Shown: piece by piece, positions 1-7,495 of the stretch
How positions within the stretch are numbered: the first letter of the stretch is position 1
How the letters are laid out: each line of letters begins with the position of its first letter
From: Limnovirga sp038203525
GTDB lineage: Bacteria > Bacteroidota > Bacteroidia > Chitinophagales > Chitinophagaceae
Direction of reading: 5' to 3'
Assembly (NCBI GenBank): GCA_038203525.1
Contig: JBBRDW010000056.1
Coordinates: forward strand, 1 to 28,664
DNA length: 28,664 nucleotides
Notes under the pieces: generated by a model
The model's input: only the letters and a program-made list of their open reading frames with translations
What the model was told of the DNA's origin: nothing
Databases searched by the model: none
Position numbers and translations under genes: made by a program

Positions 1-20
1 GTGCGCTTCCGTACAACCGT

Positions 21-55
21 GGCTTCATCGTTGGTGCTGCGCACCCGACGAAGCC
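21..55. other. Strong imperfect hairpin near the window start
   Basis: Bases 21-30 pair with 46-55 (one mismatch), and 33-37 pair with 41-45 around a 3-base loop. No T-tract follows directly, so it is not a standard terminator. It lies just upstream of the transposase remnant and could belong to a decayed mobile element or to an upstream transcript. Its function is unknown. Confidence 0.45.
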
Positions 56-90
56 TTATTTGTGAGTGGCGGTTACTGTTAGTTAGCTCT

Positions 91-372
91 TTATTCATCG
101 TTTCAACAATATTAAAATGCAAAGCAAACAGCTTAATAAAGAAAATAAAATTCATCTATACCCCCAAACATGCAAGCTGCCTTAACATGGCTGAAATCGA
201 AATAAATATAATGGACAGACAATGCACGGGAGGAAGAATTGAAAGCAAAGAAAAATTAACCTCCGAAGTAAAGCAGTGGGCAAAAGACAGAAATAAAACC
301 AAATGTAAAATTGATTGGAAGTTTACAAGACAAGATGCAGATAAAAAACTATCAAAACATTATGTTTCATAA
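91..372 (+). pseudogene. C-terminal remnant of an IS630-family transposase
   Basis: The open frame has no credible start and reads into a segment typical of the end of IS630/Tc1-like DDE transposases: YTPKHAS followed by LNMAE, where the glutamate is the third catalytic acid of the DDE triad. It continues through an RQC segment and a final WKFTRQDADKKL-type motif to the stop. The family normally has WLN before this glutamate; here Trp is replaced by Cys. The first two catalytic aspartates and the helix-turn-helix are absent, so this is a broken copy. Bases 1-90 do not match the family in this frame. No terminal inverted repeats or target duplication could be recognised. The identification rests on family knowledge and is fairly secure; the exact upstream limit of the remnant is a guess. 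Confidence 0.75.
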
Positions 373-725
373 TTAAATTGTCAATACACCAGTTATGCGA
401 TAGAAACGAGCTTCATTTTCTTACTGATTAAAACTTGGTATCGCAGAGCTACCGCAAATGTTTACCTATCCAGGAAAGGCTCTAGGCAACAACAACGGTA
501 AAAGGCTAGCCCAAAATAAATCATATCCGCATAACGCTCATACTTTACCCAAGTTAAAAATGTTGAATGATTTTTTAATTGTACAGAACAGCATTACTCC
601 TATGATTCGTTCGTTGCGTCGCACACTTGTACTTTTAGATCAACAATCAACAATTGCCATTTACCATGGTGTTTATATAAATTACAAACCCTGCAATATT
701 TTAAACAGTAACCTTAGTTTTGCCC
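373..725. other. Non-coding stretch between transposase remnant and folB
   Basis: No convincing gene is visible; the open frame at 458-748 has no family features and overlaps folB. The stretch contains one copy of the dispersed repeat (571-636). The rest shows no obvious RNA gene, promoter or terminator. Confidence 0.5.
571..636 (+). repeat. Dispersed repeat, forward copy with degenerate outer half
   Basis: The core at 614-633 is TTGCGTCGCACACTTGTACT, one base different from the family consensus. An oligo-T run at 571-576 stands where the outer edge should be, but the GAGCC(C/A)GGC box is not recognisable. No reverse partner is seen before the next forward copy at 2965. Confidence 0.7.
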
Positions 726-1085
726 ATGCTTACAATCGAATTATCTAAACTGCGTTTTCATGCTTACCATGGTTTGTACAAAGAAGAAAAAATGCTCGGA
801 GGTATTTTTGAAGTGAATATTTCTGTAATTCATCACCCGAAAAATATTCCTGTTTTACACATAGAAGAAACCATTGATTATATGGCTGTTTACAATACTG
901 TAAAGGAGCTTATGCAACAGCCAACCCCTTTGCTTGAAACCCTGGCAACGGCAATGGCCAATGAAATTTTGAGTAAATTTTCACAGGCTATAGAGGTAAG
1001 TGTTGGTATTGTGAAAGTAAATCCCCCTATTATTGCTTTTGAAGGAAGTGTGGGTGTAAAATGTGTTTTAAAACGTGAACATTGA
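726..1085 (+). CDS. folB: Dihydroneopterin aldolase (FolB)
   Basis: This cytoplasmic enzyme of folate synthesis converts 7,8-dihydroneopterin to 6-hydroxymethyl-7,8-dihydropterin and glycolaldehyde. The protein is about 119 residues, normal for the family. The N-terminal FHAYHGLYKEE segment matches the YGYHG region and its following glutamate. The IDY segment carries the conserved active-site tyrosine, LLETLA carries the pterin-anchoring glutamate, and KVNPPI carries the catalytic lysine seen as KxNPP in Gram-positive FolB. I chose the ATG at 726; a TTG two codons upstream (720) is less likely. The gene is followed after 64 bp by an unrelated exported protein. No other folate genes are in the window. 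The call is confident. Confidence 0.93.
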   Translation: MLTIELSKLRFHAYHGLYKEEKMLGGIFEVNISVIHHPKNIPVLHIEETIDYMAVYNTVKELMQQPTPLLETLATAMANEILSKFSQAIEVSVGIVKVNPPIIAFEGSVGVKCVLKREH

Positions 1086-1149
1086 ATCGCAGAATAATTT
1101 TGGTCAACACGCGTTTTTTCATAGGCTATTCATTTTAAAATAAGTTTTG

Positions 1150-1902
1150 ATGAAAATTATTGCTTTTGTAATATTTGTTTTTTTCTCGTTAACTGGACAG
1201 GCGCAGGATGCCAATATATTTTTGCGGGAGGCGGCAGCTTATGAAAAACAGTTTAAAGAACCGGAAGCACTTGATAAATACAAGCAGGCCGTTGCTGCAG
1301 GTTTAAATACCGTACCTGTACTTGTAAGATGTGCTGAACTTAATGCATCAATCGGCGCAAGGCAAACTGATAAAAACCAGAAAGTGATTTACTACAATAA
1401 TGTGCAAACATACGCCAGCCAAGCTTATACAGTAGACTCAACTGCTGCAGATGCCAACTACGCAAGGGCGCTTGCCGCAGCTAAACTTACTGAAACAGCC
1501 GACGAAAATAAGCAGGTAGTAGCATACGTTAGAGATACAAAATTATATATTGATAAAGCACTGGCAATAAACCCTGCCAACGCAAAAGCAAACTACCTGC
1601 TGGGTAAATGGCATTTCGAAATGGTAAACCTTTCCATAATTAAAAAGGCGGCGGTAAAAGTTATTTACGGCGGTCTGCCAAAAGGTTCTATAGACAGTGC
1701 GATATTCTATATGGAAAAATGCAGGCAGCTTGATCAGTATTTTATAAGAAATTATCTTGATCTTGCCAAAGCCTATCAATACAATAATAAGCCAACAAAG
1801 CAAATGGAAATACTCAACCTGCTGATAAAACTACCAGTTCGTACCGCCGATGATGCTGCTTTAAAAGCGGAAGGGAAAAAAATACTCGATACAATGATGT
1901 AA
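1150..1902 (+). CDS. Exported TPR-like protein of unknown function
   Basis: The protein is about 250 residues. It starts with a signal peptide: a basic start, a Phe/Val-rich core and a likely cleavage after LTGQAQ. The mature part is alpha-helical and Ala-rich. It has at least two segments resembling tetratricopeptide repeats: one near residues 25-60 (AAAYEKQFKEPEALDKYKQA) and one near 135-155 (KALAINPANAKANYLLGKWH). A later helical segment runs through YMEKCRQLD. It is probably a periplasmic protein-protein interaction scaffold; no catalytic motif is visible. I chose the ATG at 1150 rather than the TTG immediately before it. It does not clearly belong to an operon: folB ends 64 bp upstream and the sulfotransferase start is 113 bp downstream. 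Confidence 0.8.
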   Translation: MKIIAFVIFVFFSLTGQAQDANIFLREAAAYEKQFKEPEALDKYKQAVAAGLNTVPVLVRCAELNASIGARQTDKNQKVIYYNNVQTYASQAYTVDSTAADANYARALAAAKLTETADENKQVVAYVRDTKLYIDKALAINPANAKANYLLGKWHFEMVNLSIIKKAAVKVIYGGLPKGSIDSAIFYMEKCRQLDQYFIRNYLDLAKAYQYNNKPTKQMEILNLLIKLPVRTADDAALKAEGKKILDTMM

Positions 1903-2015
1903 TAATATTTGACCGAAAATAATTACCGTTGTAAACCCATTAAAAAGCCACCAATATTATTTACATGCTGTTTTAATTTTATATCTTGTTATTTCAAATT
2001 GAAACAACAGCCATC

Positions 2016-2915
2016 ATGGAAACTTTTCAATTGCCTCAGAAGACAAGGGAGATGCACAGCCATCATTTCGATTCAACCATCTGGAACGATTTTAAATTTC
2101 GCAAGGATGATATCATCATTTCTACTTATGCCAAATCGGGCACCACCTGGTTACAGCAAATAGTGTCGCAGCTTATTTTTAATGGAGCCGAAGACCTTAA
2201 TGTAGCAGACATGTCGCCCTGGCTCGATTTAAGAATTCCGCCTAAAGAAGTAAAATTACCCGAAGTTGAAAATCAGCAGCACCGCCGGTTTTTAAAAACG
2301 CATCTGCCTGTTGATGCATTGGTTTTCTCACCCGATGCAAAATATATTTACATAGGCAGAGACGGCCGCGATGTGGTGTGGAGCATGTACAACCACCATG
2401 CGAAAGCGAATGAATTCTGGTACCAGGCTTTAAACGATACCCCAGGCCGTATTGGCCCGCCTATTGAAAAACCAACTGAAAATATTGTAGAGTATTACGA
2501 AGAATGGCTAGATAAAGATGGCTTTCCCTTCTGGCCTTTTTGGGAGAATGTACGCACATGGTGGCAGATTAGAAACCTACCCAATGTGCACATGATACAT
2601 TTTGAAAAATTGAAACAAGGTATGCCTGGCGAAATAAGAAGACTGGCACAATTTCTCGAGATAGAAATTGACGAATCAAAATGGGATGCCATACTGGAAC
2701 ATTGCAGTTTTCAGTACATGAAAAAACATTCAATCAAAAGTGTGCCCCTCGGCGGTGCTTTTTGGGATGGCGGTGCTGAAACTTTTATAAACAAAGGTGT
2801 TAACGGGCGCTGGAAAGATATGCTTATTAAAGAACAGGCCGAACGTTACGAAACGATAGCCAAAGAGCAACTCGGCGAAGCCTGCGCCAAATGGCTTAAT
2901 AGCGGGGAAATGTAG
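2016..2915 (+). CDS. PAPS-dependent sulfotransferase (Sulfotransfer_1 family)
   Basis: The protein is 299 residues, the usual length of the soluble, eukaryote-like sulfotransferases. It transfers the sulfuryl group of PAPS to a hydroxyl or amine acceptor. The 5'-phosphosulfate loop YAKSGTTWL is near residue 38. A KTH segment near 94-96 supplies the likely catalytic histidine. The 3'-phosphate-binding segment YIGRDGRDVVWS lies near 112-123. The C-terminal KGVNGRW segment corresponds to the family's GxxGxW PAPS-binding signature. There is no signal peptide, so it is cytosolic. The acceptor cannot be told from sequence; a lipid or small phenol is possible. The ATG at 2016 is preferred to a TTG at 1986, because the usual N-terminus begins shortly before the PAPS loop. 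A hairpin terminator follows at 2941-2970. Confidence 0.9.
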   Translation: METFQLPQKTREMHSHHFDSTIWNDFKFRKDDIIISTYAKSGTTWLQQIVSQLIFNGAEDLNVADMSPWLDLRIPPKEVKLPEVENQQHRRFLKTHLPVDALVFSPDAKYIYIGRDGRDVVWSMYNHHAKANEFWYQALNDTPGRIGPPIEKPTENIVEYYEEWLDKDGFPFWPFWENVRTWWQIRNLPNVHMIHFEKLKQGMPGEIRRLAQFLEIEIDESKWDAILEHCSFQYMKKHSIKSVPLGGAFWDGGAETFINKGVNGRWKDMLIKEQAERYETIAKEQLGEACAKWLNSGEM

Positions 2916-2940
2916 CAGGTAACAATCAAGATTTTTAATG

Positions 2941-2970
2941 CCCATACTTTTTTTAAGGTGTGGGTTTTTT
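2941..2970 (+). terminator. Intrinsic terminator of the sulfotransferase gene
   Basis: CCCATAC at 2941-2947 pairs with GTGTGGG (allowing one G-T pair) and is followed by six T. The T-run is also the outer edge of the dispersed repeat arm that starts at 2965. Confidence 0.75.
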
Positions 2971-3041
2971 GTGCCCGGCTGCAGTACAGGTAGCAGGCTT
3001 TGCTTGCGTCGCACTCTTGTACTATATATTTTTATTCAGCA
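2965..3041 (+). repeat. Dispersed repeat, left-type arm (forward)
   Basis: TTTTTT (2965-2970) is followed by GTGCCCGGCT, then the exact core TTGCGTCGCACTCTTGTACT at 3004-3023, then TTCAGCA at its inner end. It faces the reverse arm at 3134-3207 across about 90 bases without a gene, so the two make a near-minimal unit of about 240 bp. Confidence 0.85.
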
Positions 3042-3133
3042 CATTTCAATCAGGTTAACCAGTGCTAAAATCCTCCATCCACAATTGTTGAAAAGTAAAC
3101 CTGTATTGATATGATGAAGTTTCTTGCGCTTGC

Positions 3134-3207
3134 ACAGCAATGAACTAAAAGTACAAGAGTGCGACGCAAGAAAAGCTTAACAGCAGCAATGGTGCCTGGC
3201 CAAAAAA
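3134..3207 (-). repeat. Dispersed repeat, right-type arm (reverse)
   Basis: On the minus strand it reads an oligo-T run, GGCCAGGC, CATTGCTGCTG, AAGCTTTTC and the exact core (complement of 3150-3169). CAGCAATG lies at the inner end (3135-3142). It is the partner of the arm at 2965-3041. Confidence 0.85.
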
Positions 3208-3314
3208 TTTATTTCATAGTTGTGTACCAAGCTGCCAAAAATCTTTAACAAGTAATTGATAACATCGCGGCGCTATAATTCGTTTTGTAAGCGCAAATCT
3301 CAAATCTTTGCAGC

Positions 3315-3779
3315 ATGAAAAAAATAATCGTTGTTACCCTTTTAATTGCATCGGCAAAAATTTCGTTCGGGCAGTCCACTTATTCAAAGGCTATTGGTGT
3401 AAAATTTCCGGCAGGCTTTTCTGTTTCGTACAAAGACTTTCTTACAGATACCCGCAACCTGGAAGCGCAGGCTACTATATGGAACAAGGGTTTTAAAGTG
3501 AGCGGCTTGTACGAATTTAATTTTTATGTGTTTAATAATGCTGATGGGCTTGCTTTGTTTGCCGGCCCCGGTGCCCATATTGGTTTTTGGAAACAACAAT
3601 ATAAAAGCGATTACGGCAGCACCATTGATATTGGAATAGATGGCATTATTGGCCTGGATTATAAATTTAAAGATGCGCCCATTAACCTAAGCGTTGACTG
3701 GCAACCGTCTATTACGCTGATAGGATCTGCAGGTTTTGCGCCTGCGTCGGGCGGGCTAGCGGTGAGATACACTTTTTAA
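3315..3779 (+). CDS. Small outer-membrane beta-barrel-like protein, copy 1
   Basis: The protein is 154 residues with a signal peptide (MKKIIVVTLLIASAKISFGQ). It has alternating hydrophobic/polar strands and many Gly and aromatic residues. The C-terminus, AVRYTF, ends in Phe as in outer-membrane barrels recognised by the BAM machinery. The sequence is about one third to one half identical to the next gene along the whole length; shared blocks are the GPGAHI motif, IGIDGxxGLDYKFK, APIN, DWQPS and the GGLA-RYTF end. The two are therefore a tandem duplication. Strand count and fold cannot be settled by eye. The specific function is unknown. AATCTTTG just before the start (3303-3310) is close to the Bacteroidetes -7 element, but no well-spaced -33 element is seen. 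Confidence 0.8.
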   Translation: MKKIIVVTLLIASAKISFGQSTYSKAIGVKFPAGFSVSYKDFLTDTRNLEAQATIWNKGFKVSGLYEFNFYVFNNADGLALFAGPGAHIGFWKQQYKSDYGSTIDIGIDGIIGLDYKFKDAPINLSVDWQPSITLIGSAGFAPASGGLAVRYTF

Positions 3780-3825
3780 TACTGATTACTGGCACGATTT
3801 TGTTATACTTGGCAAAAACTAAATT

Positions 3826-4305
3826 ATGAAGAGGATTATTCTTGCAGCGGTTATTTTGGCTGCATTGGGCGTTGAAGCAACTGCACAGAACAATGGCAGT
3901 ACTTACAAAACAGCAGTTGGTATTAAAATCTACCCCACCGCACTGAGTGTAAAGGGTTTTATTGCGCCTAACAAAGCAATAGAAGGACTGGGGTATTTCT
4001 ACAGCGATGGTTTTCGCCTAACCGGTTTATACGAAATACACGGCGATATTGAAGGTGCTACGGGTTTAAAATGGTATGTTGGTCCGGGCGCCCATATCGC
4101 GGTTTGGAACAGTAGCTGGAAAAAAGAAAACCCAGACAGGAACGACGGCGTAGCCATTGGTATTGATGGTGTACTTGGCCTTGATTATAAATTTAAGGGT
4201 GCACCCATTAATATGAGCCTCGATTGGCAGCCCTCTTTCAACTTTGTTGGATATAATTATTTTGAGGGCGGCTGGGGCGGTTTAGCCATCCGTTACACAT
4301 TCTAA
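3826..4305 (+). CDS. Small outer-membrane beta-barrel-like protein, copy 2
   Basis: The protein is 159 residues and is the tandem paralogue of the preceding gene, 46 bp downstream. It starts with a signal peptide cut near EATAQ. It shares GPGAHI, a GIDGVLGLDYKFKGAPIN block, DWQPS and the C-terminal AIRYTF. The main differences lie in the segments between shared blocks, as expected for surface loops of a barrel. It is probably co-transcribed with copy 1 and ends at a bidirectional hairpin terminator. The function is unknown; ligand binding or envelope structure is possible but not shown. Confidence 0.8.
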   Translation: MKRIILAAVILAALGVEATAQNNGSTYKTAVGIKIYPTALSVKGFIAPNKAIEGLGYFYSDGFRLTGLYEIHGDIEGATGLKWYVGPGAHIAVWNSSWKKENPDRNDGVAIGIDGVLGLDYKFKGAPINMSLDWQPSFNFVGYNYFEGGWGGLAIRYTF

Positions 4306-4322
4306 TTTAAAAATCACTAAAT

Positions 4323-4356
4323 AAAAAGCCATCACATTTTTGTGGTGGCTTTTTTA
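4323..4356. terminator. Bidirectional intrinsic terminator between convergent genes
   Basis: GCCATCAC and GTGGTGGC pair around an AT-rich loop, with A-runs before and T-runs after. It can therefore end the plus-strand barrel genes and the minus-strand peptidase gene that ends at 4386. Confidence 0.85.
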
Positions 4357-4385
4357 TTTTAATATGGCGATAACTGCACAGTTTG

Positions 4386-5909
4386 CTACTTTGAGGTTTC
4401 ACTAATAAAGCCGCCTACGTCTTTTTTAAATGCAGCAGCAGCCGCCGGCAGAATGTACATCATGTGGCCTGCTTCATAATATTTAAAAATAATGTTCTGC
4501 TTTAGTTTCTTTTCCAGACCCATATGATCGAAAGTGTATTCTGTACCATAAAATGGTGTTGCCAGATCGTAATATCCGTTTAATACCAATATTTTTAAAT
4601 TGGGGTTGTGGCTCATAGCTTCTGCAAGATCAACGGCTGTGTTTGGAGTAACAGGATCACCGCCCCCACCATTTTTATTGTGTTTCCAGTCCCAGTCGAA
4701 ACCCTCGGCACTGTATGCAGAAGTATGGTAGCTGTTGCTTTTATCCACTTTTAATTCTCCATAATAATAATTCATAAACATGGCGATGTATGCCGGGCTT
4801 ATAGCTGTACTCTGTGGATCGAATGAAGAGTATTCGCTTAATAAATCCTGGTTAATGTTTTTATAGCGCGAATCTAATCTGCCAACTGTTAAATGATCTT
4901 CCCTTAATAATTCCTGTGTAAACTGGGGTTCATTTACCCGCAGGTTTGCTTTGGTTAAATAGTCTTTGCTCAATCCGGTATAAGCCGATAATTTATTAAG
5001 CACACTGGCTTTATCGGCATCTGTAACCTGGTCGCCTTTCATCAGAGCATTGTTGTATTCACCACCTGCAAATGTTCTTACTTCTTTTAAAAATGCTTCG
5101 AGACTGGCGGGCTTATTGGCAACTTTATTATGGTACCATGCAGTTGCTGCATAAGTGGGTAAATGCATTACGTAAGAAATATCATCCCCCTGCTGAAAAG
5201 TAAGGGTTCTAAGGTCGAGTACAACGGAAACCAGTATTATTCCGTTAAGCGATAGGCCCATATTTTCCTGCAAATAATCCGCTACACCTGCACTGCGCAT
5301 GGTGCCATAACTTTCTCCGAGCAAATATTTTGGCGAGTTCCACCGATCATTATCCGTAGTATATTGTTTTATGAACTGGCTTACCGATTTTATGTCCTGG
5401 TCAACCCCCCAAAAGTCTTTATTTTTTGCTTTGCCAACTGCGCGGCTTATTCCTGTACCCACCGGATCTATCATTACCACATCACTTACATCTAACAGGC
5501 AGTTGGTGTTGTCTTCTATTTTATAGGGCGGTTGCGGACTGTTTTCCGGATCATTTACCACCACTTTTCTTGGTCCCATAATACCCAGGTGCAACCACAT
5601 AGAAGATGAGCCCGGGCCACCATTGTACGAGAAAGTTACCGGCCTTTTGGCAGCATCTGTTTCGCCATCTTTTGTGTAAGCGGTATAGCCATATAATGCA
5701 ATGGATTCATCTTTATCGTTTTTTAGTATCAATGCACCTGCTGTTGCGGTGTAATTAATAACTTTTCCAGCAACCGTTATGCTGTGTTTGGTTACACTTT
5801 TTATGGGGGCGGGTACTGCGTTGCTGTCAGCTGAAGTAGCCTGTGCAGAAGCGTTTGAAGTAACATACAGCATAGCTAGACCGGTAAAAAGCAGTGAAAT
5901 TTTTCTCAT
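4386..5909 (-). CDS. Exported serine carboxypeptidase, peptidase family S10
   Basis: The protein is 507 residues with a signal peptide cut near SNASAQ, so it acts in the periplasm or outside the cell. It has the alpha/beta-hydrolase arrangement of family S10. The oxyanion and substrate segment YNGGPGSSSMW is near residues 95-105. The nucleophile Ser200 lies in LLGESYG, Asp448 in NGYYDLATPF and His482 in EAGHMMY. Members remove C-terminal residues from peptides. The lid region between residues about 215 and 400 is the variable part of the family. It is transcribed alone, with a terminator on its 3' side and a repeat arm (5945-6020) just upstream of the start. The family assignment is firm; the substrate is unknown. 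Confidence 0.93.
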   Translation of the reverse strand: MRKISLLFTGLAMLYVTSNASAQATSADSNAVPAPIKSVTKHSITVAGKVINYTATAGALILKNDKDESIALYGYTAYTKDGETDAAKRPVTFSYNGGPGSSSMWLHLGIMGPRKVVVNDPENSPQPPYKIEDNTNCLLDVSDVVMIDPVGTGISRAVGKAKNKDFWGVDQDIKSVSQFIKQYTTDNDRWNSPKYLLGESYGTMRSAGVADYLQENMGLSLNGIILVSVVLDLRTLTFQQGDDISYVMHLPTYAATAWYHNKVANKPASLEAFLKEVRTFAGGEYNNALMKGDQVTDADKASVLNKLSAYTGLSKDYLTKANLRVNEPQFTQELLREDHLTVGRLDSRYKNINQDLLSEYSSFDPQSTAISPAYIAMFMNYYYGELKVDKSNSYHTSAYSAEGFDWDWKHNKNGGGGDPVTPNTAVDLAEAMSHNPNLKILVLNGYYDLATPFYGTEYTFDHMGLEKKLKQNIIFKYYEAGHMMYILPAAAAAFKKDVGGFISETSK

Positions 5910-5944
5910 TATTATTATTTTAGAACCTGTAATATATAAATTTC

Positions 5945-6020
5945 TTTTTGGCCGGGCCGCAGTATTTCTATTGGGCTTTCGTTGCGTCGCACACTTGTAC
6001 TTTTGTGCGATTACTCAGCA
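5945..6020 (+). repeat. Dispersed repeat, forward arm
   Basis: TTTTT then GGCCGGGC form the outer edge. The core TTGCGTCGCACACTTGTACT lies at 5982-6001, and CTCAGCAG at the inner end. It occupies the space between the 5' end of the peptidase gene and the 3' end of the RMD1-like gene. Its partner is the reverse arm at 6887-6969. Confidence 0.85.
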
Positions 6021-6031
6021 GTAAAAGTATA

Positions 6032-6811
6032 TTATGGAAATAATTTTTCCACAAAAAGATTGATTACCTCTAACAGAATAAGTATGATAATGATCCACTC
6101 CAATACTACACTGTTACGGTATTGAAGCAGATCTTTAAACAGCTCCAGGTTTTCTTTTACAATCTGCAACCCTTCGTGTATGGTTCTGAAACGTGCCTGA
6201 AGGTCGAATGTTTTTTTAAGGCCAATATCAAGTTTGTTCAAATTTTCGTCTTCCCATGTTTCGTCTGGCGAATCAAAGATGTAGAGGTTTTTTGCGATCC
6301 TGTTTTTAATATTGAGTGTTCTGCCAATGTATTTTTTAAGGTCAATACCGTTTAAATCAAGCTTGCCTTTTTTCTCCAGTATCTGTGTATGGTAGTTGGT
6401 TTCCTCCAGCAAAATATTGGTTTGCGCATTGTAATGATCCAGAGCAACACTTTGAGAAACATTCAGCATAATCAGTCTTAGTGTTTCTATATCAGCTTCT
6501 GTAATTTCAATTTTGTTGTAGCCCAGTTTGTTTTTCTGAGCGTTGGTTTCAATGTCAAATTCTTCTGAAAGCCTTTCTGCCAGCAGGTTTTTGCAATGCG
6601 GAGCAATAACCTGTATAAAAGCTGTCATTTCCACTTCTGTATGATTTAAGAAACAAACGATACCATATTTAAATACATAGATCTGTTTTTCTTTATCAAT
6701 ATGGTAAAACAATTCTTCTGAATCTGCATAATAAATTTCTGCGGTAAATGCCGCTTTAAATGATTTAATATCGATGCTGTTAGCAATTTGAAACGCAAGT
6801 ACTTTTAACAT
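6032..6811 (-). CDS. RMD1/DUF155 family membrane protein
   Basis: The protein is 259 residues. It matches the RMD1/DUF155 family known from bacterial YagE-type proteins and yeast Rmd1. The family pattern is an N-terminal alpha/beta region with hydrophobic strands (YVFKYGIVCFLN near residues 47-58), then long acidic helices. The family-like YLYIFDSPDxxWE region appears here as NLYIFDSPDETWED near 196. A coiled region follows, and the protein closes with one transmembrane helix (WIIIILILLEVINLFVEKLF). This suggests a tail-anchored protein facing the cytoplasm. The biochemical function is not established. The gene is the only one between an inward-facing pair of dispersed repeat arms, with none of its neighbours inside. 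Confidence 0.85.
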   Translation of the reverse strand: MLKVLAFQIANSIDIKSFKAAFTAEIYYADSEELFYHIDKEKQIYVFKYGIVCFLNHTEVEMTAFIQVIAPHCKNLLAERLSEEFDIETNAQKNKLGYNKIEITEADIETLRLIMLNVSQSVALDHYNAQTNILLEETNYHTQILEKKGKLDLNGIDLKKYIGRTLNIKNRIAKNLYIFDSPDETWEDENLNKLDIGLKKTFDLQARFRTIHEGLQIVKENLELFKDLLQYRNSVVLEWIIIILILLEVINLFVEKLFP

Positions 6812-6886
6812 GATGGCTGTGTGTTTTGATTTGGATGCATTTGTATTTAAAGTTAATACATAAATTTTTAGACCTAAATTTAATAA

Positions 6887-6969
6887 GCCATTGCTGCCCT
6901 TATAACTAAAAGTACAAGAGTGCGACGCAAGCGGAGATGCTTTGAAATTCCAATGCCTGGCTCAAAAAA
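6887..6969 (-). repeat. Dispersed repeat, right-type arm (reverse)
   Basis: The exact core is the complement of 6911-6930. The outer edge is GCCTGGCTCAAAAAA (6955-6969) and the inner end is GCCATTGCTG (6887-6896). It lies between the divergent starts of the RMD1-like gene and the OsmC-like gene, so it may overlap their promoters. Confidence 0.85.
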
Positions 6970-7042
6970 CTGTTCTAACCTTTTGCACGAACAACTGATA
7001 TTTTAAAATGAAATAACTTCGAGGCTCTTTAAAATTGAAACG

Positions 7043-7468
7043 ATGATTAAAATAGAACTTTCCCGTATGAATGGAGATTATGGTTTTGAAGCAACAGATG
7101 CTTATGGCCACGCAGTTCGCATGGATACCAGTCCCGACCACGGCGGTGAGAATTTTGGTGTTCGCCCCATGCAGATGCTACTGATGGGCCTTGCCGGTTG
7201 CAGCGCCATTGATGTAATAAGTATTTTAAAAAAACAACGCCAGGAAGTGAAAGATTATAAGATGGTTGTAAAAGGCGAACGTGAAGCGGGGAAAGAGCCT
7301 TCATTATGGAAGGATATTGAACTGGAGTTTCATATTTATGGCGATGTGGATGAAGATAAGGCCAAACGTGCGGTGGAATTATCTATGGAAAAATATTGTT
7401 CGGTAAGCGCTACTTTAACACGCAGCGGTACTGATCTTACCTGGAATACATTTGTGCACAACCAATAA
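7043..7468 (+). CDS. OsmC/Ohr-like protein
   Basis: The protein is 141 residues, typical for the OsmC fold, a cytosolic dimer. Two conserved cysteines are present: one in LMGLAGCSAIDV near residue 53 and one in MEKYCSVSATL near residue 119. These are the positions used for thiol-based peroxide reduction. The N-terminal MDTSPDHGGENFGVRPMQMLL segment aligns with the usual start of the domain. It could reduce organic hydroperoxides, but the family also has members of unknown substrate. The next gene, a sulfhydrylase of methionine synthesis, begins 27 bp later on the same strand. The two are therefore probably one transcription unit, and a link to sulfur metabolism is plausible inference. Confidence 0.88.
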   Translation: MIKIELSRMNGDYGFEATDAYGHAVRMDTSPDHGGENFGVRPMQMLLMGLAGCSAIDVISILKKQRQEVKDYKMVVKGEREAGKEPSLWKDIELEFHIYGDVDEDKAKRAVELSMEKYCSVSATLTRSGTDLTWNTFVHNQ

Positions 7469-7495
7469 TTCTTTTATTCAATAAGTAACTTAATA

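Noticed and set aside
458..748. Plus-strand open frame of 96 codons before folB
   Set aside because: It overlaps the start of folB, runs through a dispersed repeat copy, and shows no recognisable features.
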